In this document: positions 16,867 through 26,284 of the stretch, piece after piece
How positions within the stretch are numbered: position 1 is the first letter of the stretch
Layout: each line of letters starts with the position of its first letter
NCBI GenBank assembly: GCA_902765725.1
Contig: CACXAT010000002.1
Span: forward strand, 1-64,000
Source: an uncultured Lachnospiraceae bacterium
Lineage (GTDB): Bacteria; Bacillota; Clostridia; Lachnospirales; Lachnospiraceae
DNA length: 64,000 bases
Reading direction: 5' to 3'
The notes under the pieces: model-generated
What the model saw: the letters and a program-made list of their open reading frames with translations, nothing else
Database searches by the model: none
What the model was told of the DNA's origin: nothing
Translations under genes and position numbers: made by a program

Positions 16867-19415
16867 TCTTCTTCTCCTGCAGCATCCTCGGGCGAACCGT
16901 CTTCTTCAGAAGTATCTTCCTCATCCGACCCGTCAGGATCCTCTTCATCGTACTCGTTCTTCGGAACCGTCTCTCTTACCTTCGCGATCGAAACCACGAC
17001 ATCTTCACCGTCAATCCTCATCAGCTTGACGCCTGACGTGACTCTGCTCAGTACAGAGATGTTCTCACAGCTCATGCGGATGATGATGCCATCCGTGTTG
17101 ATCATCATGATCTCATCGTCCTGCTCTACAGGTATCGCACCGACGATATTGCCGGTCTTGTCCAGGATCCGGTAACACAGGATTCCTTTACCGCCGCGGC
17201 CCTGAACACGGAATTCATTCACATCCGTCAGCTTGCCCATACCCTTCTCGGATACGAACAGCAGGTACGGCGCCTCATCGGCCAGTACCATGGAGACGAC
17301 CTCATCTCCGTCGATCAGGTTAATTCCACGCACACCCATGGAGGATCTGCCGGTCGCCCTGGCGTCAGACTCCCTGAAGCGGATGCACTGGCCATACTTG
17401 GTGACCATCAGGATCTCTTTCTCACTGTCTGTCGCTTCGACAGCGATCAGTTCATCGTCTGCCCGCAGCGAGATAGCGATCAGACCATTCTTGCGAACGT
17501 TGGCGTACTCGGAGATAAGCGTGCGCTTGATCTGACCCTTTCTGGTCGCCATGGTCAGATATCCGTCCTCCGAGATCTCCTGATCACTACCCACCGGGAT
17601 CACTGCAGACAGCTTCTCGTCAGGCTGCAGCTGCAGCAGATTGACGATTGCAACGCCTCGGGCAGTCCTGCCGGCCTCCGGCACTTCATATGCCTTGAGC
17701 TTATAGACACGTCCCTTATTGGTAAAGATCATAAGATCCGCATGCGTGTCAGTCATCAGCAGACGGTCGATGTAATCTTCCTTCAGTGTCTGCATGCCCT
17801 TAATGCCTCTTCCGCCGCGGTTCTGGGCCTTGAAGTTATCCTCGCTCATGCGCTTGATATAGCCAAGCTTGGTGACCGTGATAACGATATCCTCTCTCTC
17901 GATCAGATCTTCCGCGTCAAATTCCGCGATATCATATCCGATCTTGGTCCTGCGGTCATCACCGTATTTTTCCCGGATGACCAGGATCTCTTTGCGGATA
18001 ACACCGAGAAGAAGCTTCTCATCTCCCAGGATCGCGGTCAGCTCCGCAATCAGCTTCAGCAGCTGCTGGTGCTCTGCCTCGATCTTGCCTCTTTCCAGAC
18101 CTGTCAGAGCTCTCAGACGCATGTCGACGATTGCCTGGGCCTGCGCGTCATCCAGACCGAACTTCTCCATCAGGGAATTCTTCGCGATCTGTACCGTCTC
18201 GGACGAGCGGATGATCCGGATCACTTCATCGATATGATCCAGCGCGATCAGCAGTCCCTGCAGGATATGATCTCTCTCCTGCGCTTTGTTCAGCTCATAT
18301 CTCGTGCGGCGGGTAACCACTTCCTCCTGATGCTTCAGGTAATACTGAAGCATCTCAAGGATGTTCATGATCTTCGGCTGGTTATTGACCAGCGCAAGCA
18401 TGATAACGCCGAAGGTATCCTGAAGCTGAGTATGCAGGAACAGTTTATTTAAAATGATATTGGCGCTGGCGTCCCTTCTGATATCAATGGTGACGCGCAT
18501 TCCTTCACGGCTGGATTCATCGGTGATACCGGTGATACCGTCGATCTTTTTGTCCCGGACAAGCTGCGCAATCTTCTCGATCAGCCTTGCCTTGTTGACC
18601 AGATACGGAAGCTCCGTGATCACGATACGGCTTCTTCCGTTGGGGAGCGTCTCGATATCCGTGACAGCACGGATACGGATCTTCCCGCGGCCTGTGCGGT
18701 ATGCCTCATTGATGCCGGCCCTGCCGAGGATCTCGGCACCGGTCGGGAAATCGGGACCCTTTACGATCTTGATGATCTCATCGATCGAGGTCTCTCTGTC
18801 CTCCTCCACACGATTGTCGATGATCTTCACCACCGCGTCGATCACTTCTCTCAGGTTGTGGGGCGGGATGTTGGTCGCCATGCCGACTGCGATACCGGTG
18901 GTTCCATTTACCAGAAGATTGGGGAACCGGCTGGGAAGAACCGTGGGCTCTTTCTCCGTCTCATCGAAGTTCGGAACGAAATCGACCGTATCCTTGTTGA
19001 TGTCCGCCAGCATCTCCATGGACATCTTCGACAGACGCGCTTCCGTGTATCGCATGGCCGCGGCGCCGTCGCCGTCCACCGAACCGAAATTGCCGTGCCC
19101 GTCTACCAGCGGATACCGCATGGACCAGTCCTGAGCCATATAGACAAGAGCTCCGTAGATGGAACTGTCTCCGTGGGGATGATATTTACCCATGGTATCG
19201 CCGACAATACGCGCGCACTTTCTGTGCGGCTTGTCAGGACCATTATTCAGTTCGATCATCGAATACAGAACTCTTCTCTGCACCGGCTTCAGACCGTCTC
19301 TGACATCCGGAAGCGCCCTGGAGGCGATTACGCTCATCGCATAATCGATATAGGATTCCTCCATTGTCTTCTGCAGATCTACTTCCTGAATCTGATCAAA
19401 TATTTTGTCGTCCAT
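16863..19415 (-). CDS. gyrA: DNA gyrase subunit A
   Basis: An 850-residue type II topoisomerase subunit that cuts and rejoins DNA and, with GyrB, introduces negative supercoils. The catalytic Tyr is in AAMRYTE (about residue 123), and the GyrA-box region and C-terminal beta-pinwheel follow to a Glu/Asp-rich acidic tail. In the quinolone-determining region the sequence reads [10 protein letters not shown], with the first Ser kept (Ser84) but Gly88 where E. coli has Asp87. It starts 12 bases after gyrB, with AGGAG upstream, and overlaps the following lipoprotein gene. Order and length are typical of Firmicutes origins. Confidence 0.98.
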   Translation of the reverse strand: MDDKIFDQIQEVDLQKTMEESYIDYAMSVIASRALPDVRDGLKPVQRRVLYSMIELNNGPDKPHRKCARIVGDTMGKYHPHGDSSIYGALVYMAQDWSMRYPLVDGHGNFGSVDGDGAAAMRYTEARLSKMSMEMLADINKDTVDFVPNFDETEKEPTVLPSRFPNLLVNGTTGIAVGMATNIPPHNLREVIDAVVKIIDNRVEEDRETSIDEIIKIVKGPDFPTGAEILGRAGINEAYRTGRGKIRIRAVTDIETLPNGRSRIVITELPYLVNKARLIEKIAQLVRDKKIDGITGITDESSREGMRVTIDIRRDASANIILNKLFLHTQLQDTFGVIMLALVNNQPKIMNILEMLQYYLKHQEEVVTRRTRYELNKAQERDHILQGLLIALDHIDEVIRIIRSSETVQIAKNSLMEKFGLDDAQAQAIVDMRLRALTGLERGKIEAEHQQLLKLIAELTAILGDEKLLLGVIRKEILVIREKYGDDRRTKIGYDIAEFDAEDLIEREDIVITVTKLGYIKRMSEDNFKAQNRGGRGIKGMQTLKEDYIDRLLMTDTHADLMIFTNKGRVYKLKAYEVPEAGRTARGVAIVNLLQLQPDEKLSAVIPVGSDQEISEDGYLTMATRKGQIKRTLISEYANVRKNGLIAISLRADDELIAVEATDSEKEILMVTKYGQCIRFRESDARATGRSSMGVRGINLIDGDEVVSMVLADEAPYLLFVSEKGMGKLTDVNEFRVQGRGGKGILCYRILDKTGNIVGAIPVEQDDEIMMINTDGIIIRMSCENISVLSRVTSGVKLMRIDGEDVVVSIAKVRETVPKNEYDEEDPDGSDEEDTSEEDGSPEDAAGEEE

Positions 19416-19427
19416 TCTCTGCTCCTG

Positions 19428-21356
19428 TTATACATCCAGGTTTCTGACCCTTGCGGCATTCTCTTCAATGAATTCACGTCTGGGCTCAACCTGGTCTCCC
19501 ATAAGCGTCGTAAATGTGACATCGATCGAGGACTCGTCATCATCATCCATCGAGACTCTCTTGAGGATACGCCTTGCCGGGTCCATGGTCGTCTCCCAGA
19601 GCTGCTCCGCATCCATCTCACCCAGACCCTTATAGCGCTGGATCTTGTTGTTCTGGTCTCTTCCCACCTCGGCGAGGATATTGTTCAGCTCCTCATCCGA
19701 GTAGGCATACCAGACCTTTTTATTTTTCTCCAGCTTATACAGCGGAGGTGTCGCCAGGTATACGTGGCCCTGCTTGATCAGCTCAGGCATGAACCGGTAG
19801 AAGAACGTAAGAAGAAGCGTTGCGATATGAGCTCCGTCTACGTCGGCATCCGTCATGATGATGATTCTGTTATATCGAAGCTTCTCGATATCGAAATCCT
19901 CATGGATTCCCGTTCCGAAGGCCGTGATCATGGCCCGGATCTCGGCATTGCCCAGTATACGGTCAAGTCTTGCCTTCTCCACATTCAGGATCTTGCCGCG
20001 AAGCGGCAGGATCGCCTGGGTTGCCCTGGCTCTCGCAGTCTTGGCAGATCCTCCTGCGGAATCTCCCTCAACGATGAAGATCTCACAGTTCTCACGATTC
20101 TTATCCGTGCAGTCAGCCAGCTTGCCGGGAAGACTCAGACCGTCCAGCGCGCTCTTTCTGCGCGTCAGGTCCCTGGCCTTTCTCGCCGCGGCCCTGGCCC
20201 TCTGGGCCATGACAGACTTCTCTATGATGATCTTGCCGATCTGCGGATGCTGCTCCAGATAGATCGTAAGACTCTCACTCAGCAGGCTTTCCACCGCGCC
20301 TCTGGCCTCGGAATTGCCCAGCTTCTGCTTCGTCTGTCCCTCGAACTGCGGCTCTCCGATCTTCACGGATATGATCGCGGTGAGACCTTCACGGATATCA
20401 TCGCCTGTCAGATTCTCCTCACTGTCCTTGAGAAGCTTCTGCGCCCTTCCGTAATCATTGAACGTCTTGGTCAGCGCATTGCGGAAGCCCGTCATATGCG
20501 TTCCGCCTTCCGGCGTAATGATATTATTGACAAATGAATACGTGGATTCGTTGTATCCGTCATTGTGCTGCATCGCGATCTCTACGAGCACACCGTCCTT
20601 CTCGCCCTCGCAGTCAATGATATCTTCATAAAGCGGCGTCTTGCCCTTATTCAGATACTGGACAAATTCACGGATGCCGCCTTCATAGTGGAAGGACCTC
20701 TCCTTCCAGGGCTCGACCCTCTCATCCGTCAGGGTGATCCGCAGCCCTTTGGTAAGGAAGGCTGTCTCCCTGAGCCTCTGTTTCAGAGTATCGAAATCAT
20801 AATTCAGAGTCTCGAAGATAGAACTGTCTGCCAAAAAGGTGACCTGTGTCCCGCTCTTTTCAGGATCACATTCACCGACGACCTTCAGATCATACTTCGC
20901 ATTGCCCCTCTCATATCTCTGCTGGTAGATCTTTCCATCATGAAAGACCTGTACCTCCAGATAATCGGACAGAGCATTGACAACAGAAGCACCGACTCCA
21001 TGAAGGCCTCCGGAGACCTTATATCCCCCTCCGCCGAACTTGCCGCCGGCGTGAAGGACCGTGAATACGACCTCCACCGCAGGCTTGCCCGCCTTCTCAT
21101 TGATTCCGACAGGAATGCCGCGTCCGTCATCCAGGACCGTTATGGAATTATCCGGATGGATATTGACCTTTATATGAGAGCAGGCACCAGCCAGAGCCTC
21201 ATCGACCGAATTATCTACGATCTCATAGACCAGGTGGTGCAATCCTCTTGCTGAAGTAGAACCGATATACATACCGGGTCTTTTCCGTACTGCCTCAAGA
21301 CCTTCAAGAATCTGTATCTGATTAGCACCATATTCGGTGTTTGTCTCAGTTCCCAT
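19428..21356 (-). CDS. gyrB: DNA gyrase subunit B
   Basis: A 642-residue ATPase subunit of gyrase. The ATG at 21356 was chosen because GGAGG precedes it and it gives the usual GyrB beginning; the frame remains open upstream to 21443 without support. GHKL ATP-binding motifs are clear ([37 protein letters not shown]), followed by the transducer domain and the TOPRIM region (EGDSAGGSA near residue 425; DADVDGAHI). Length is normal. It is the first gyrase gene, transcribed away from the origin from a promoter in the recF-gyrB gap. Confidence 0.98.
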   Translation of the reverse strand: MGTETNTEYGANQIQILEGLEAVRKRPGMYIGSTSARGLHHLVYEIVDNSVDEALAGACSHIKVNIHPDNSITVLDDGRGIPVGINEKAGKPAVEVVFTVLHAGGKFGGGGYKVSGGLHGVGASVVNALSDYLEVQVFHDGKIYQQRYERGNAKYDLKVVGECDPEKSGTQVTFLADSSIFETLNYDFDTLKQRLRETAFLTKGLRITLTDERVEPWKERSFHYEGGIREFVQYLNKGKTPLYEDIIDCEGEKDGVLVEIAMQHNDGYNESTYSFVNNIITPEGGTHMTGFRNALTKTFNDYGRAQKLLKDSEENLTGDDIREGLTAIISVKIGEPQFEGQTKQKLGNSEARGAVESLLSESLTIYLEQHPQIGKIIIEKSVMAQRARAAARKARDLTRRKSALDGLSLPGKLADCTDKNRENCEIFIVEGDSAGGSAKTARARATQAILPLRGKILNVEKARLDRILGNAEIRAMITAFGTGIHEDFDIEKLRYNRIIIMTDADVDGAHIATLLLTFFYRFMPELIKQGHVYLATPPLYKLEKNKKVWYAYSDEELNNILAEVGRDQNNKIQRYKGLGEMDAEQLWETTMDPARRILKRVSMDDDDESSIDVTFTTLMGDQVEPRREFIEENAARVRNLDV

Positions 21357-21431
21357 ATTTCCTCCACATTCATCGTCTGACTGTCTGATACACATAGTCG
21401 GAAAACCGAAAAAAAGTAAACATTTGGATGT

Positions 21432-21440
21432 ATTATACCA
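21432..21440 (-). promoter_or_regulatory. gyrB: Extended -10 promoter of gyrB
   Basis: The minus strand reads TGGTATAAT, an extended -10 element (TGn plus a perfect TATAAT), in the 105-base gap between recF and gyrB. No good -35 hexamer is seen at 17 bases, which fits extended -10 promoters. It lies about 75 bases before the gyrB start. Confidence 0.65.
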
Positions 21441-21461
21441 CATCCTTTTTGATTTCCCTAA

Positions 21462-22550
21462 TCAAACGTCCGCGCAGACTGCTTTACCGTCACTTACGCG
21501 GAAGATCCTGTCGATCTGCACAGGGCTGTTCTCATATTCCTCCAGTCCCGTACAGGTAATGAAAGTCTGGATCCTGCCGATAGAATCCAGAAGATAATGC
21601 TGCCTGTTTGTATCCAGCTCTGAGAGCACGTCATCAAGAAGAAGAACCGGAATATCCCCCGTCGACTCCTTCACAAGCTCGATCTCCGCAAGCTTCAGTG
21701 AAAGAGCGGCCGATCTCTGCTGTCCCTGGGAACCGAAATGTCTTATATCGACTCCGTTCACGGTAAAACTCAGATCATCCCTGTGCGGGCCGGTCTCTGT
21801 AGATTTGAGATATAGATCCTTCTCACGGCTCCGGGCAAGGCTCCCGGCAAACTGTTCCACACTGACATTCTTCTCATAGCCGACACAGATCTTCTCCCTG
21901 CCGCCGCTCAGCTTCTCGTGGATCGGTTCGATGATCTCCCCCAGCTTGCGCACAAACCGCTCCCTTGCCTCGATCAGAGAAGAACCATACCTGATCAGCT
22001 GTTCATCCCATACATCCAGCGTATCTGCATCCTGCGGTCTGTAGGAGAGATCCTTCAGGAGCTTATTTCGCTGGACCAGGACCTTATTGTAGGCTGCCAG
22101 CGCGGATACATACACCTGATCCAGCTGGCACAGCTCCATATCCAGAAACCGTCTTCTCTCAGAGGGACCATTTTTGATGATTCCCAGATCTTCAGGAGAA
22201 AAGAATATAAAATGACCGAGCCCGATCAGCTCCTGCGCCTTCCGGATCGCGATCCCATTGATTGCGATCCCCTTCGCCCTGGATTTGCGAAGATGCATAT
22301 CGATTCTGTAATCAATGTCTTTTTTCGACATCTCCATCCGAAGATGGGCTTCATCGGAATCAAAACGGATCAGTTCTCTGTCTCTGGAAGTCCTGTGCGA
22401 CCTTGTAGTGCCGCAAAAATAGATGGCCTCGAGTATGTTCGTCTTCCCCTGGGCATTATCTCCGTAAAAAAGATTGGTCCCTCTGGAAAATGACAGCTCC
22501 AGACCATCGTAGCTTCGAAATTGTTCCAGTTTAAGCGTGCTGATGTACAT
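21462..22550 (-). CDS. recF: DNA replication and repair protein RecF
   Basis: A 362-residue SMC-like ATPase that helps load RecA at gaps. The start at ATG 22550 gives the usual MYISTLKLEQFRSY; a TTG six codons upstream is the alternative. Walker A is GDNAQGKTN near residue 30; the ABC-type signature region SQGQQRSAALSLKLAE and Walker B (PVLLLDDVLSELD) are in the C-terminal part. The beginning overlaps the end of yaaA by 20 bases, as is common for this pair. It is part of the dnaA-dnaN-yaaA-recF series. Confidence 0.96.
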   Translation of the reverse strand: MYISTLKLEQFRSYDGLELSFSRGTNLFYGDNAQGKTNILEAIYFCGTTRSHRTSRDRELIRFDSDEAHLRMEMSKKDIDYRIDMHLRKSRAKGIAINGIAIRKAQELIGLGHFIFFSPEDLGIIKNGPSERRRFLDMELCQLDQVYVSALAAYNKVLVQRNKLLKDLSYRPQDADTLDVWDEQLIRYGSSLIEARERFVRKLGEIIEPIHEKLSGGREKICVGYEKNVSVEQFAGSLARSREKDLYLKSTETGPHRDDLSFTVNGVDIRHFGSQGQQRSAALSLKLAEIELVKESTGDIPVLLLDDVLSELDTNRQHYLLDSIGRIQTFITCTGLEEYENSPVQIDRIFRVSDGKAVCADV

Positions 22551-22752
22551 GGATCTCTTCGCTCTCAAAACCTACCACGTCACCATCATGGATCTTCTTG
22601 CCCCTCATCGTGCAGACCTCACCATTGACGGTAACTTCTTCATTTTCGATCACATGCTTGGCATCGGATCCTTCATCAACAAGCCCGGCAGCCTTCAGAA
22701 GCTGGCCAAGCTTGATGTAATCTTCACCTGCGCGCAGTATAAAATCTTTCAT
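22531..22752 (-). CDS. yaaA: S4-domain RNA-binding protein YaaA (RlbA family)
   Basis: A 73-residue protein made almost wholly of an S4 RNA-binding domain (YIKLGQLLKAAGLVDEGSDAK, VTVNGEVCTMRGKKIHDGD). The ATG at 22752 follows AGAGGA; the frame is open nine codons further upstream. YaaA sits between dnaN and recF in many Firmicutes, and a link to ribosome assembly has been proposed. Its ribosome-binding site abuts one arm of an unusual structured repeat (22762-22897), suggesting possible control of translation. It overlaps recF by 20 bases. Confidence 0.92.
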   Translation of the reverse strand: MKDFILRAGEDYIKLGQLLKAAGLVDEGSDAKHVIENEEVTVNGEVCTMRGKKIHDGDVVGFESEEIHVHQHA

Positions 22753-22761
22753 AATAATCCT

Positions 22762-22897
22762 CTCGATGTGTGTTAGCATGTTTTATCTGCAGATATCGCC
22801 TTGCGCATCGCTTCGCTGCTTCGCAGCTCCCACGATGCTGACACACATCGAGTGCCTCCTGTGCTGCTTCGCATCACGGCACTCGATGTGTGTTAGC
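22762..22897. repeat. Palindromic, highly structured repeat between dnaN and yaaA
   Basis: CTCGATGTGTGTTAGC occurs twice as a direct repeat (22762-22777 and 22882-22897), and its near-perfect complement lies between them (22837-22852). The right pair extends to 19 bp (22837-22855 with 22879-22897, one G-U-type pair). Smaller stems are nested: GCATCG (22805-22810) with CGATGC (22833-22838), GCTGC-ttc-GCAGC (22815-22827), and TGC-ttc-GCA in the loop. The middle arm can pair with either outer copy, giving two exclusive folds. It resembles a REP/MITE-type element and covers the yaaA leader. Confidence 0.8.
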
Positions 22898-22914
22898 GTC
22901 TCTCATGCAACGAC

Positions 22915-22939
22915 GGACCGGCACATAAATGTGCCGTCC
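22915..22939 (-). terminator. Hairpin after dnaN
   Basis: Stem GGACCGGCACAT / ATGTGCCG-TCC with a 2-nt loop and one bulged base, about 30 bases after the dnaN stop. No T-run follows on the minus strand, so it may be a weak terminator or an mRNA-stabilising structure. Confidence 0.4.
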
Positions 22940-22967
22940 GGTCTTTGCATGGAGACTGGGCGATATC

Positions 22968-24068
22968 TTACACGAAGTTGACCGGCAGTACCAGGTAGAT
23001 GTAGGATCCCGCGTCATCCCTGATAAAGCAGGGCGCCTTGGAATTCAGGAAGTAGATGGATATCTCTTCATCGTCTATTACACGCAGTACATCCAGTATG
23101 AACTTCGGGTTGAATCCAATCCTCAGTTCCTTTCCTTCAGATTCCACTGCTACGTCATCGGACATGGAGCCTGCCGAGGAACGAATCGAAAGATTCATGG
23201 AATCTGCAGCGATCGTCAGTACCAGAGTTCCTTTGTCAGATTCACTGGTAAAGAGCATGGCTCTGTCTACAGCGCTCATAAGAGCTGCCTTTTTAACACG
23301 GATCTTCGTCTCATAGTCATTGGACAGCATCTGGTCAATGCGGAAATACTTTCCGTCGATCAGGCGCGATACCACCAGGGTTCCGTCCATCTCAAACAGA
23401 ATCTGGTTTCTGGTAAAGTAGACGCGTACTTCATCCTCGATCTCTCCGGACACGATCTTGCTGATCTCGCTGAGCGTCTTTCCGGGGATGATCGCCTCAT
23501 AATCCTCGTAGGAGGACTCAAGATTCAGCTGGCGGATCGCGATGCGGTGTCCGTCCAGAGCCGTCATGCGAAGCTCATTTTCATGGATCTGCAGATTCTC
23601 ACCCGTCATGATCTTGTTGGCATCATTGGGCGAGATCGAGAACAGGGTCTGGCGGATCAGTTCACGCAGCTGGAACTGGTTCAGTATCACCGGATTCTCT
23701 CTGTCCACAGAGGGAAGTGGACTGAATTCCGTTCCGTCCTTGCCAACGATATTGAATACAGAATTCTCACAGGTAATGGTCGTCTGATAATTGGGTGCAG
23801 TTTCTATGGTAATATCCGCATCCGGCATCTTTCTGATGATCTCGGAGAACAGTTTTGCATCCAGGCAGATCAGACCTCTCTCTTCTATGGTTCCCTTTAC
23901 CTCAGTCTCGATGCCAAGCTCCATGTCATTGCCGGTAAGCTTGATCGTGTCAACCGTCGCATCGATCAGAACGCAATAGAGAATGTTCATGGTCGTCTTG
24001 GAGGGAACTGCCTTCAGAACAATATTCAGAGATTTCGACAGTTCCTGTTTCTTCGCTGTGATCTTCAT
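22968..24068 (-). CDS. dnaN: DNA polymerase III sliding clamp (beta subunit)
   Basis: A 366-residue protein from the ATG at 24068, which follows AGGAAGG; the open frame extends 46 codons upstream across the promoter region and is not used. The start MKITAKKQELSKSLNIV and the three repeated clamp domains (about 1-120, 125-245 and 246-366) are typical, ending in YLVLPVNF as in other beta clamps (peptide-binding C-terminus). It encircles DNA and tethers the polymerase and repair factors such as DinB. It is separated from dnaA by 321 bases with DnaA boxes. Confidence 0.97.
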   Translation of the reverse strand: MKITAKKQELSKSLNIVLKAVPSKTTMNILYCVLIDATVDTIKLTGNDMELGIETEVKGTIEERGLICLDAKLFSEIIRKMPDADITIETAPNYQTTITCENSVFNIVGKDGTEFSPLPSVDRENPVILNQFQLRELIRQTLFSISPNDANKIMTGENLQIHENELRMTALDGHRIAIRQLNLESSYEDYEAIIPGKTLSEISKIVSGEIEDEVRVYFTRNQILFEMDGTLVVSRLIDGKYFRIDQMLSNDYETKIRVKKAALMSAVDRAMLFTSESDKGTLVLTIAADSMNLSIRSSAGSMSDDVAVESEGKELRIGFNPKFILDVLRVIDDEEISIYFLNSKAPCFIRDDAGSYIYLVLPVNFV

Positions 24069-24389
24069 ACCATCATCGCCTTCCTCATACAAATAAATAA
24101 AAACAAGATCCGTATTATTCTTATTATAGCCTGTGGAAAGGTGGAAATATGGCTTCAGCCTTCCTGACCACAGCATTTTTCGACTGGAAAACCTGTTGGA
24201 GAACAAGATTGTTCAAACAGGAAAACCATCCATCTATCCACAGACCGTTCGAAGATCCGGGAAGAACGATCCCTCTTTCCGGATCAGAACCTGATCGTTC
24301 ATCAACCGTATTCCCAACTGATTAACTCGTTTAAACGGTGGAAAAGTGGATAATTCAGTGGAAAAGTTATTATTTTATCAAACAGAGCC
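24069..24389. other. oriC, dnaA-dnaN part (DnaA boxes)
   Basis: A gene-free 321-base segment. DnaA-box-like 9-mers are CTATCCACA (24234-24242) and AGTGGATAA (minus-strand TTATCCACT, 24345-24353), with further GTGGAAA-type partial boxes around 24131-24147 and 24338-24365. An A/T-rich stretch lies at 24361-24390. A -10 box TATAAT (24128-24123, minus strand) with a poor -35 region precedes dnaN. With the segment on the other side of dnaA it forms a two-part origin as in Bacillus subtilis. Confidence 0.7.
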
Positions 24390-25772
24390 TTAATTCGAAG
24401 GGCTGATCTTCTTTTTCAGCACGTCAATAGTCCTGCGGAATTCGTCATACTGCTTGATATCATCCTCTACCTTATTAATACCGTATATGACTGTGGAGTG
24501 GTCTCTCTTCCCCAGAGCGTCTCCGATGGAGTTGAAAGACATGTTGGTCATATTGCGGCACAGATACATCACGATCTGCCTGGGCTGTACGATCTCGGAA
24601 TTACGCTTGGATCCCTTGATATCCTGTACAGGGATATTAAAATGCTCCGCGACCGTATTGAGGATAAGCTCTGCAGTGATCTCCTTCTTCTCATCCGGAG
24701 AAATGAATTCCTTCAGGGCATCTTCCGCAAGCTCTATGGTGATGTCCCTGTTTTCCACACGGCTGAGGGCGATCAGCTTGGTGAGAGCGCCTTCAAGCTC
24801 ACGGATGTTTGACTTGATATTGGTGGCGATATACTGGAAGACATCATTATTAATGGAATATCTCTCCATCTCCGCCTTCTTCTGCAGGATCGCCATCCTG
24901 GTCTCATAGTCAGGCATCTGGATATCTGCGAGAAGACCAGATGCAAACCTTGTGCGCAGTCTCTCATCCAGTGTGTCGAATTCCTTCGGAGGACGGTCCG
25001 AGGAGATGATGATCTGCTTTTCTCTTCCGATCAGTTCATTGAAGGTGTGGAAAAACTCTTCCTGAGTTGATTCTTTTCCTATAATAAACTGTATATCGTC
25101 GATCAGCAGAACATCGATGCTGCGGTATCTGTGCCGGAAGCTGTTGATCAGAGATATATTATTGGAAGTTCTCAGAGCATCGATCAGCTCATTGGTGAAG
25201 GTCTCGGAGGAAACATACCGGACGGTCTTCTCTGGCTGTGTCGATATAATATGACCTGCGATGGCATGCATCAGGTGGGTCTTGCCAAGTCCGGGTCCTC
25301 CGTAAATAAACAGAGGATTGTACATGCGTCCCGGAGACTCTGCCACAGCCACAGCCGCGGAATGCGCGAACTTGTTATTGGATCCAACGACGAAATTCTC
25401 GAAGGTATACTTCGGATTGAGTCCTGCGTCCAGCAGAACCATATTCACTTTCGGATCACCGCCCGGGATCTCGATCCTGGCGGCCTGTCCGCTGCGGAGG
25501 TTATCCTCTTTTGCCTCTTCCGGAAGAATAAAACCGATCTCGTATTCTGTTCCCGTGATCTCTGCGACCGCGACCTTCAGGGGAAATACGTACTTCTTGG
25601 ATATATAGTCAATTCCCATCTGACCTGTGGGAACCAGGATAATCACTGTATTATCCCTTACACCGTGTACTTCCAGAGGCTGCAGCCAGGTCCGGAAGGC
25701 CACGTCTGTCACGTCAAATTCCTTCTTTACACTCTGAAGGATTTCATTCCATATTTCTTTGCTGATTTCCAT
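24390..25772 (-). CDS. dnaA: Chromosomal replication initiator DnaA
   Basis: A 460-residue AAA+ ATPase that binds DnaA boxes and opens oriC. The start at 25772 gives MEISKEIWNEILQSVKKEF; the ribosome-binding site (CAGGG) is weak. Domain I covers about 1-80 and a short domain II follows. Domain III has Walker A GPGLGKTHL and Walker B LLIDDIQF. Domain IV ends the protein with the DnaA signature near GKRDHSTVIYGINKVEDD. DnaA boxes lie in both flanking gaps, so autoregulation is expected. Confidence 0.98.
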   Translation of the reverse strand: MEISKEIWNEILQSVKKEFDVTDVAFRTWLQPLEVHGVRDNTVIILVPTGQMGIDYISKKYVFPLKVAVAEITGTEYEIGFILPEEAKEDNLRSGQAARIEIPGGDPKVNMVLLDAGLNPKYTFENFVVGSNNKFAHSAAVAVAESPGRMYNPLFIYGGPGLGKTHLMHAIAGHIISTQPEKTVRYVSSETFTNELIDALRTSNNISLINSFRHRYRSIDVLLIDDIQFIIGKESTQEEFFHTFNELIGREKQIIISSDRPPKEFDTLDERLRTRFASGLLADIQMPDYETRMAILQKKAEMERYSINNDVFQYIATNIKSNIRELEGALTKLIALSRVENRDITIELAEDALKEFISPDEKKEITAELILNTVAEHFNIPVQDIKGSKRNSEIVQPRQIVMYLCRNMTNMSFNSIGDALGKRDHSTVIYGINKVEDDIKQYDEFRRTIDVLKKKISPSN

Positions 25773-25814
25773 AGTTAACCCTGCTATTCTCAAAGACAAC
25801 ACAATATCACAGTA

Positions 25815-25843
25815 ATTCTATAAAAAAGTCCGACGATTTTCAA
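25815..25843 (-). promoter_or_regulatory. dnaA: Promoter of dnaA
   Basis: On the minus strand TTGAAA (25843-25838), a 17-base spacer and TAGAAT (25820-25815) lie about 43 bases before the dnaA start. The perfect DnaA box at 25862-25870 is about 19 bases upstream of the -35, a good place for autoregulation. Confidence 0.7.
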
Positions 25844-25978
25844 ATCGCCTCAGATGAACATTGTGGATAATCAGAAATCTGATAAATACTGTATTTCCAG
25901 AAGTTATCAACGGATGATAAACGACTTCTCCACAGGTTTTCCCGTATCAGTGGAAAATAATGTGGAGAACTTTTATCC

Positions 25979-26007
25979 TTGACTCGTTGATATCATCTGA
26001 ATATAAT
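25979..26007 (+). promoter_or_regulatory. rpmH: Near-consensus promoter of rpmH
   Basis: TTGACT (25979-25984), a 17-base spacer and a perfect TATAAT (26002-26007) lie about 80 bases before rpmH. A DnaA-box-like sequence at 25961-25969 abuts the -35 region. Confidence 0.88.
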
Positions 26008-26089
26008 TAGAGCGATGTTTTCTCGAAATATGGCGGGATACAGAAACCCATTAAGATAGATTACTGGGAAGTGAAGGGGGTGCAGTTCT

Positions 26090-26224
26090 ATGAAGATGAC
26101 ATTTCAGCCGAAAAAGAGACAGAGATCAAAAGTCCATGGCTTCCGCAGCAGGATGAGCACAAAGGGCGGCAGAAAAGTTCTCCAGGCCAGAAGAGCCAAG
26201 GGAAGAAAAGTTCTTTCCGCATAA
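26090..26224 (+). CDS. rpmH: 50S ribosomal protein L34
   Basis: A 44-residue, strongly basic protein, too short for most ORF filters. It begins [18 protein letters not shown] and continues with [19 protein letters not shown], the L34 signature, ending in VLSA. Length is typical. An AGGGGG ribosome-binding site lies about 10 bases upstream, behind a near-consensus promoter. L34 sits in the large ribosomal subunit near the exit-tunnel side. It is the first gene of the rightward series rpmH-rnpA-yidD-yidC-jag, and a terminator-like hairpin separates it from rnpA. A longer open frame in another phase (26071-26280) overlaps it and is not real. Confidence 0.97.
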   Translation: MKMTFQPKKRQRSKVHGFRSRMSTKGGRKVLQARRAKGRKVLSA

Positions 26225-26237
26225 GAAGGGTTGAGGA

Positions 26238-26273
26238 GAGTTTCGAAGTTCCGATTCGAAACTCTTTTTATTT
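26238..26273 (+). terminator. Terminator/attenuator between rpmH and rnpA
   Basis: A perfect 10-bp stem (GAGTTTCGAA / TTCGAAACTC, 26238-26247 and 26255-26264) with a 7-nt loop is followed by TTTTTATTT. It lies between rpmH and rnpA, so it should reduce read-through and keep RNase P protein output below that of L34. Confidence 0.8.
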
Positions 26274-26284
26274 ATGGTAAAAAA

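Larger units (their letters stand above)
25773..26089. other. oriC, rpmH-dnaA part (DnaA boxes)
   Basis: A 317-base divergent intergenic region. A perfect DnaA box is at 25862-25870 (TGTGGATAA, the reverse of TTATCCACA). Variants are TTATCAACG (25904-25912), TTCTCCACA (25926-25934) and TGTGGAGAA (25961-25969, reverse of TTCTCCACA). It also holds the dnaA promoter (25815-25843) and the rpmH promoter (25979-26007). Gene orientation reverses here, consistent with the bidirectional start of replication. The unwinding element was not pinned down. Confidence 0.85.

Noticed and set aside
18858-20537. 559-residue open frame across gyrA and gyrB on the plus strand
   Set aside because: It spans two real genes and their gap on the opposite strand; composition is antisense-like and no domain is seen.
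22929-24167. 412-residue open frame on the plus strand
   Set aside because: Antisense of dnaN running through its promoter region.
26071-26280. 69-residue frame overlapping the L34 gene
   Set aside because: Out of phase with rpmH, whose 44-residue product is unmistakable.
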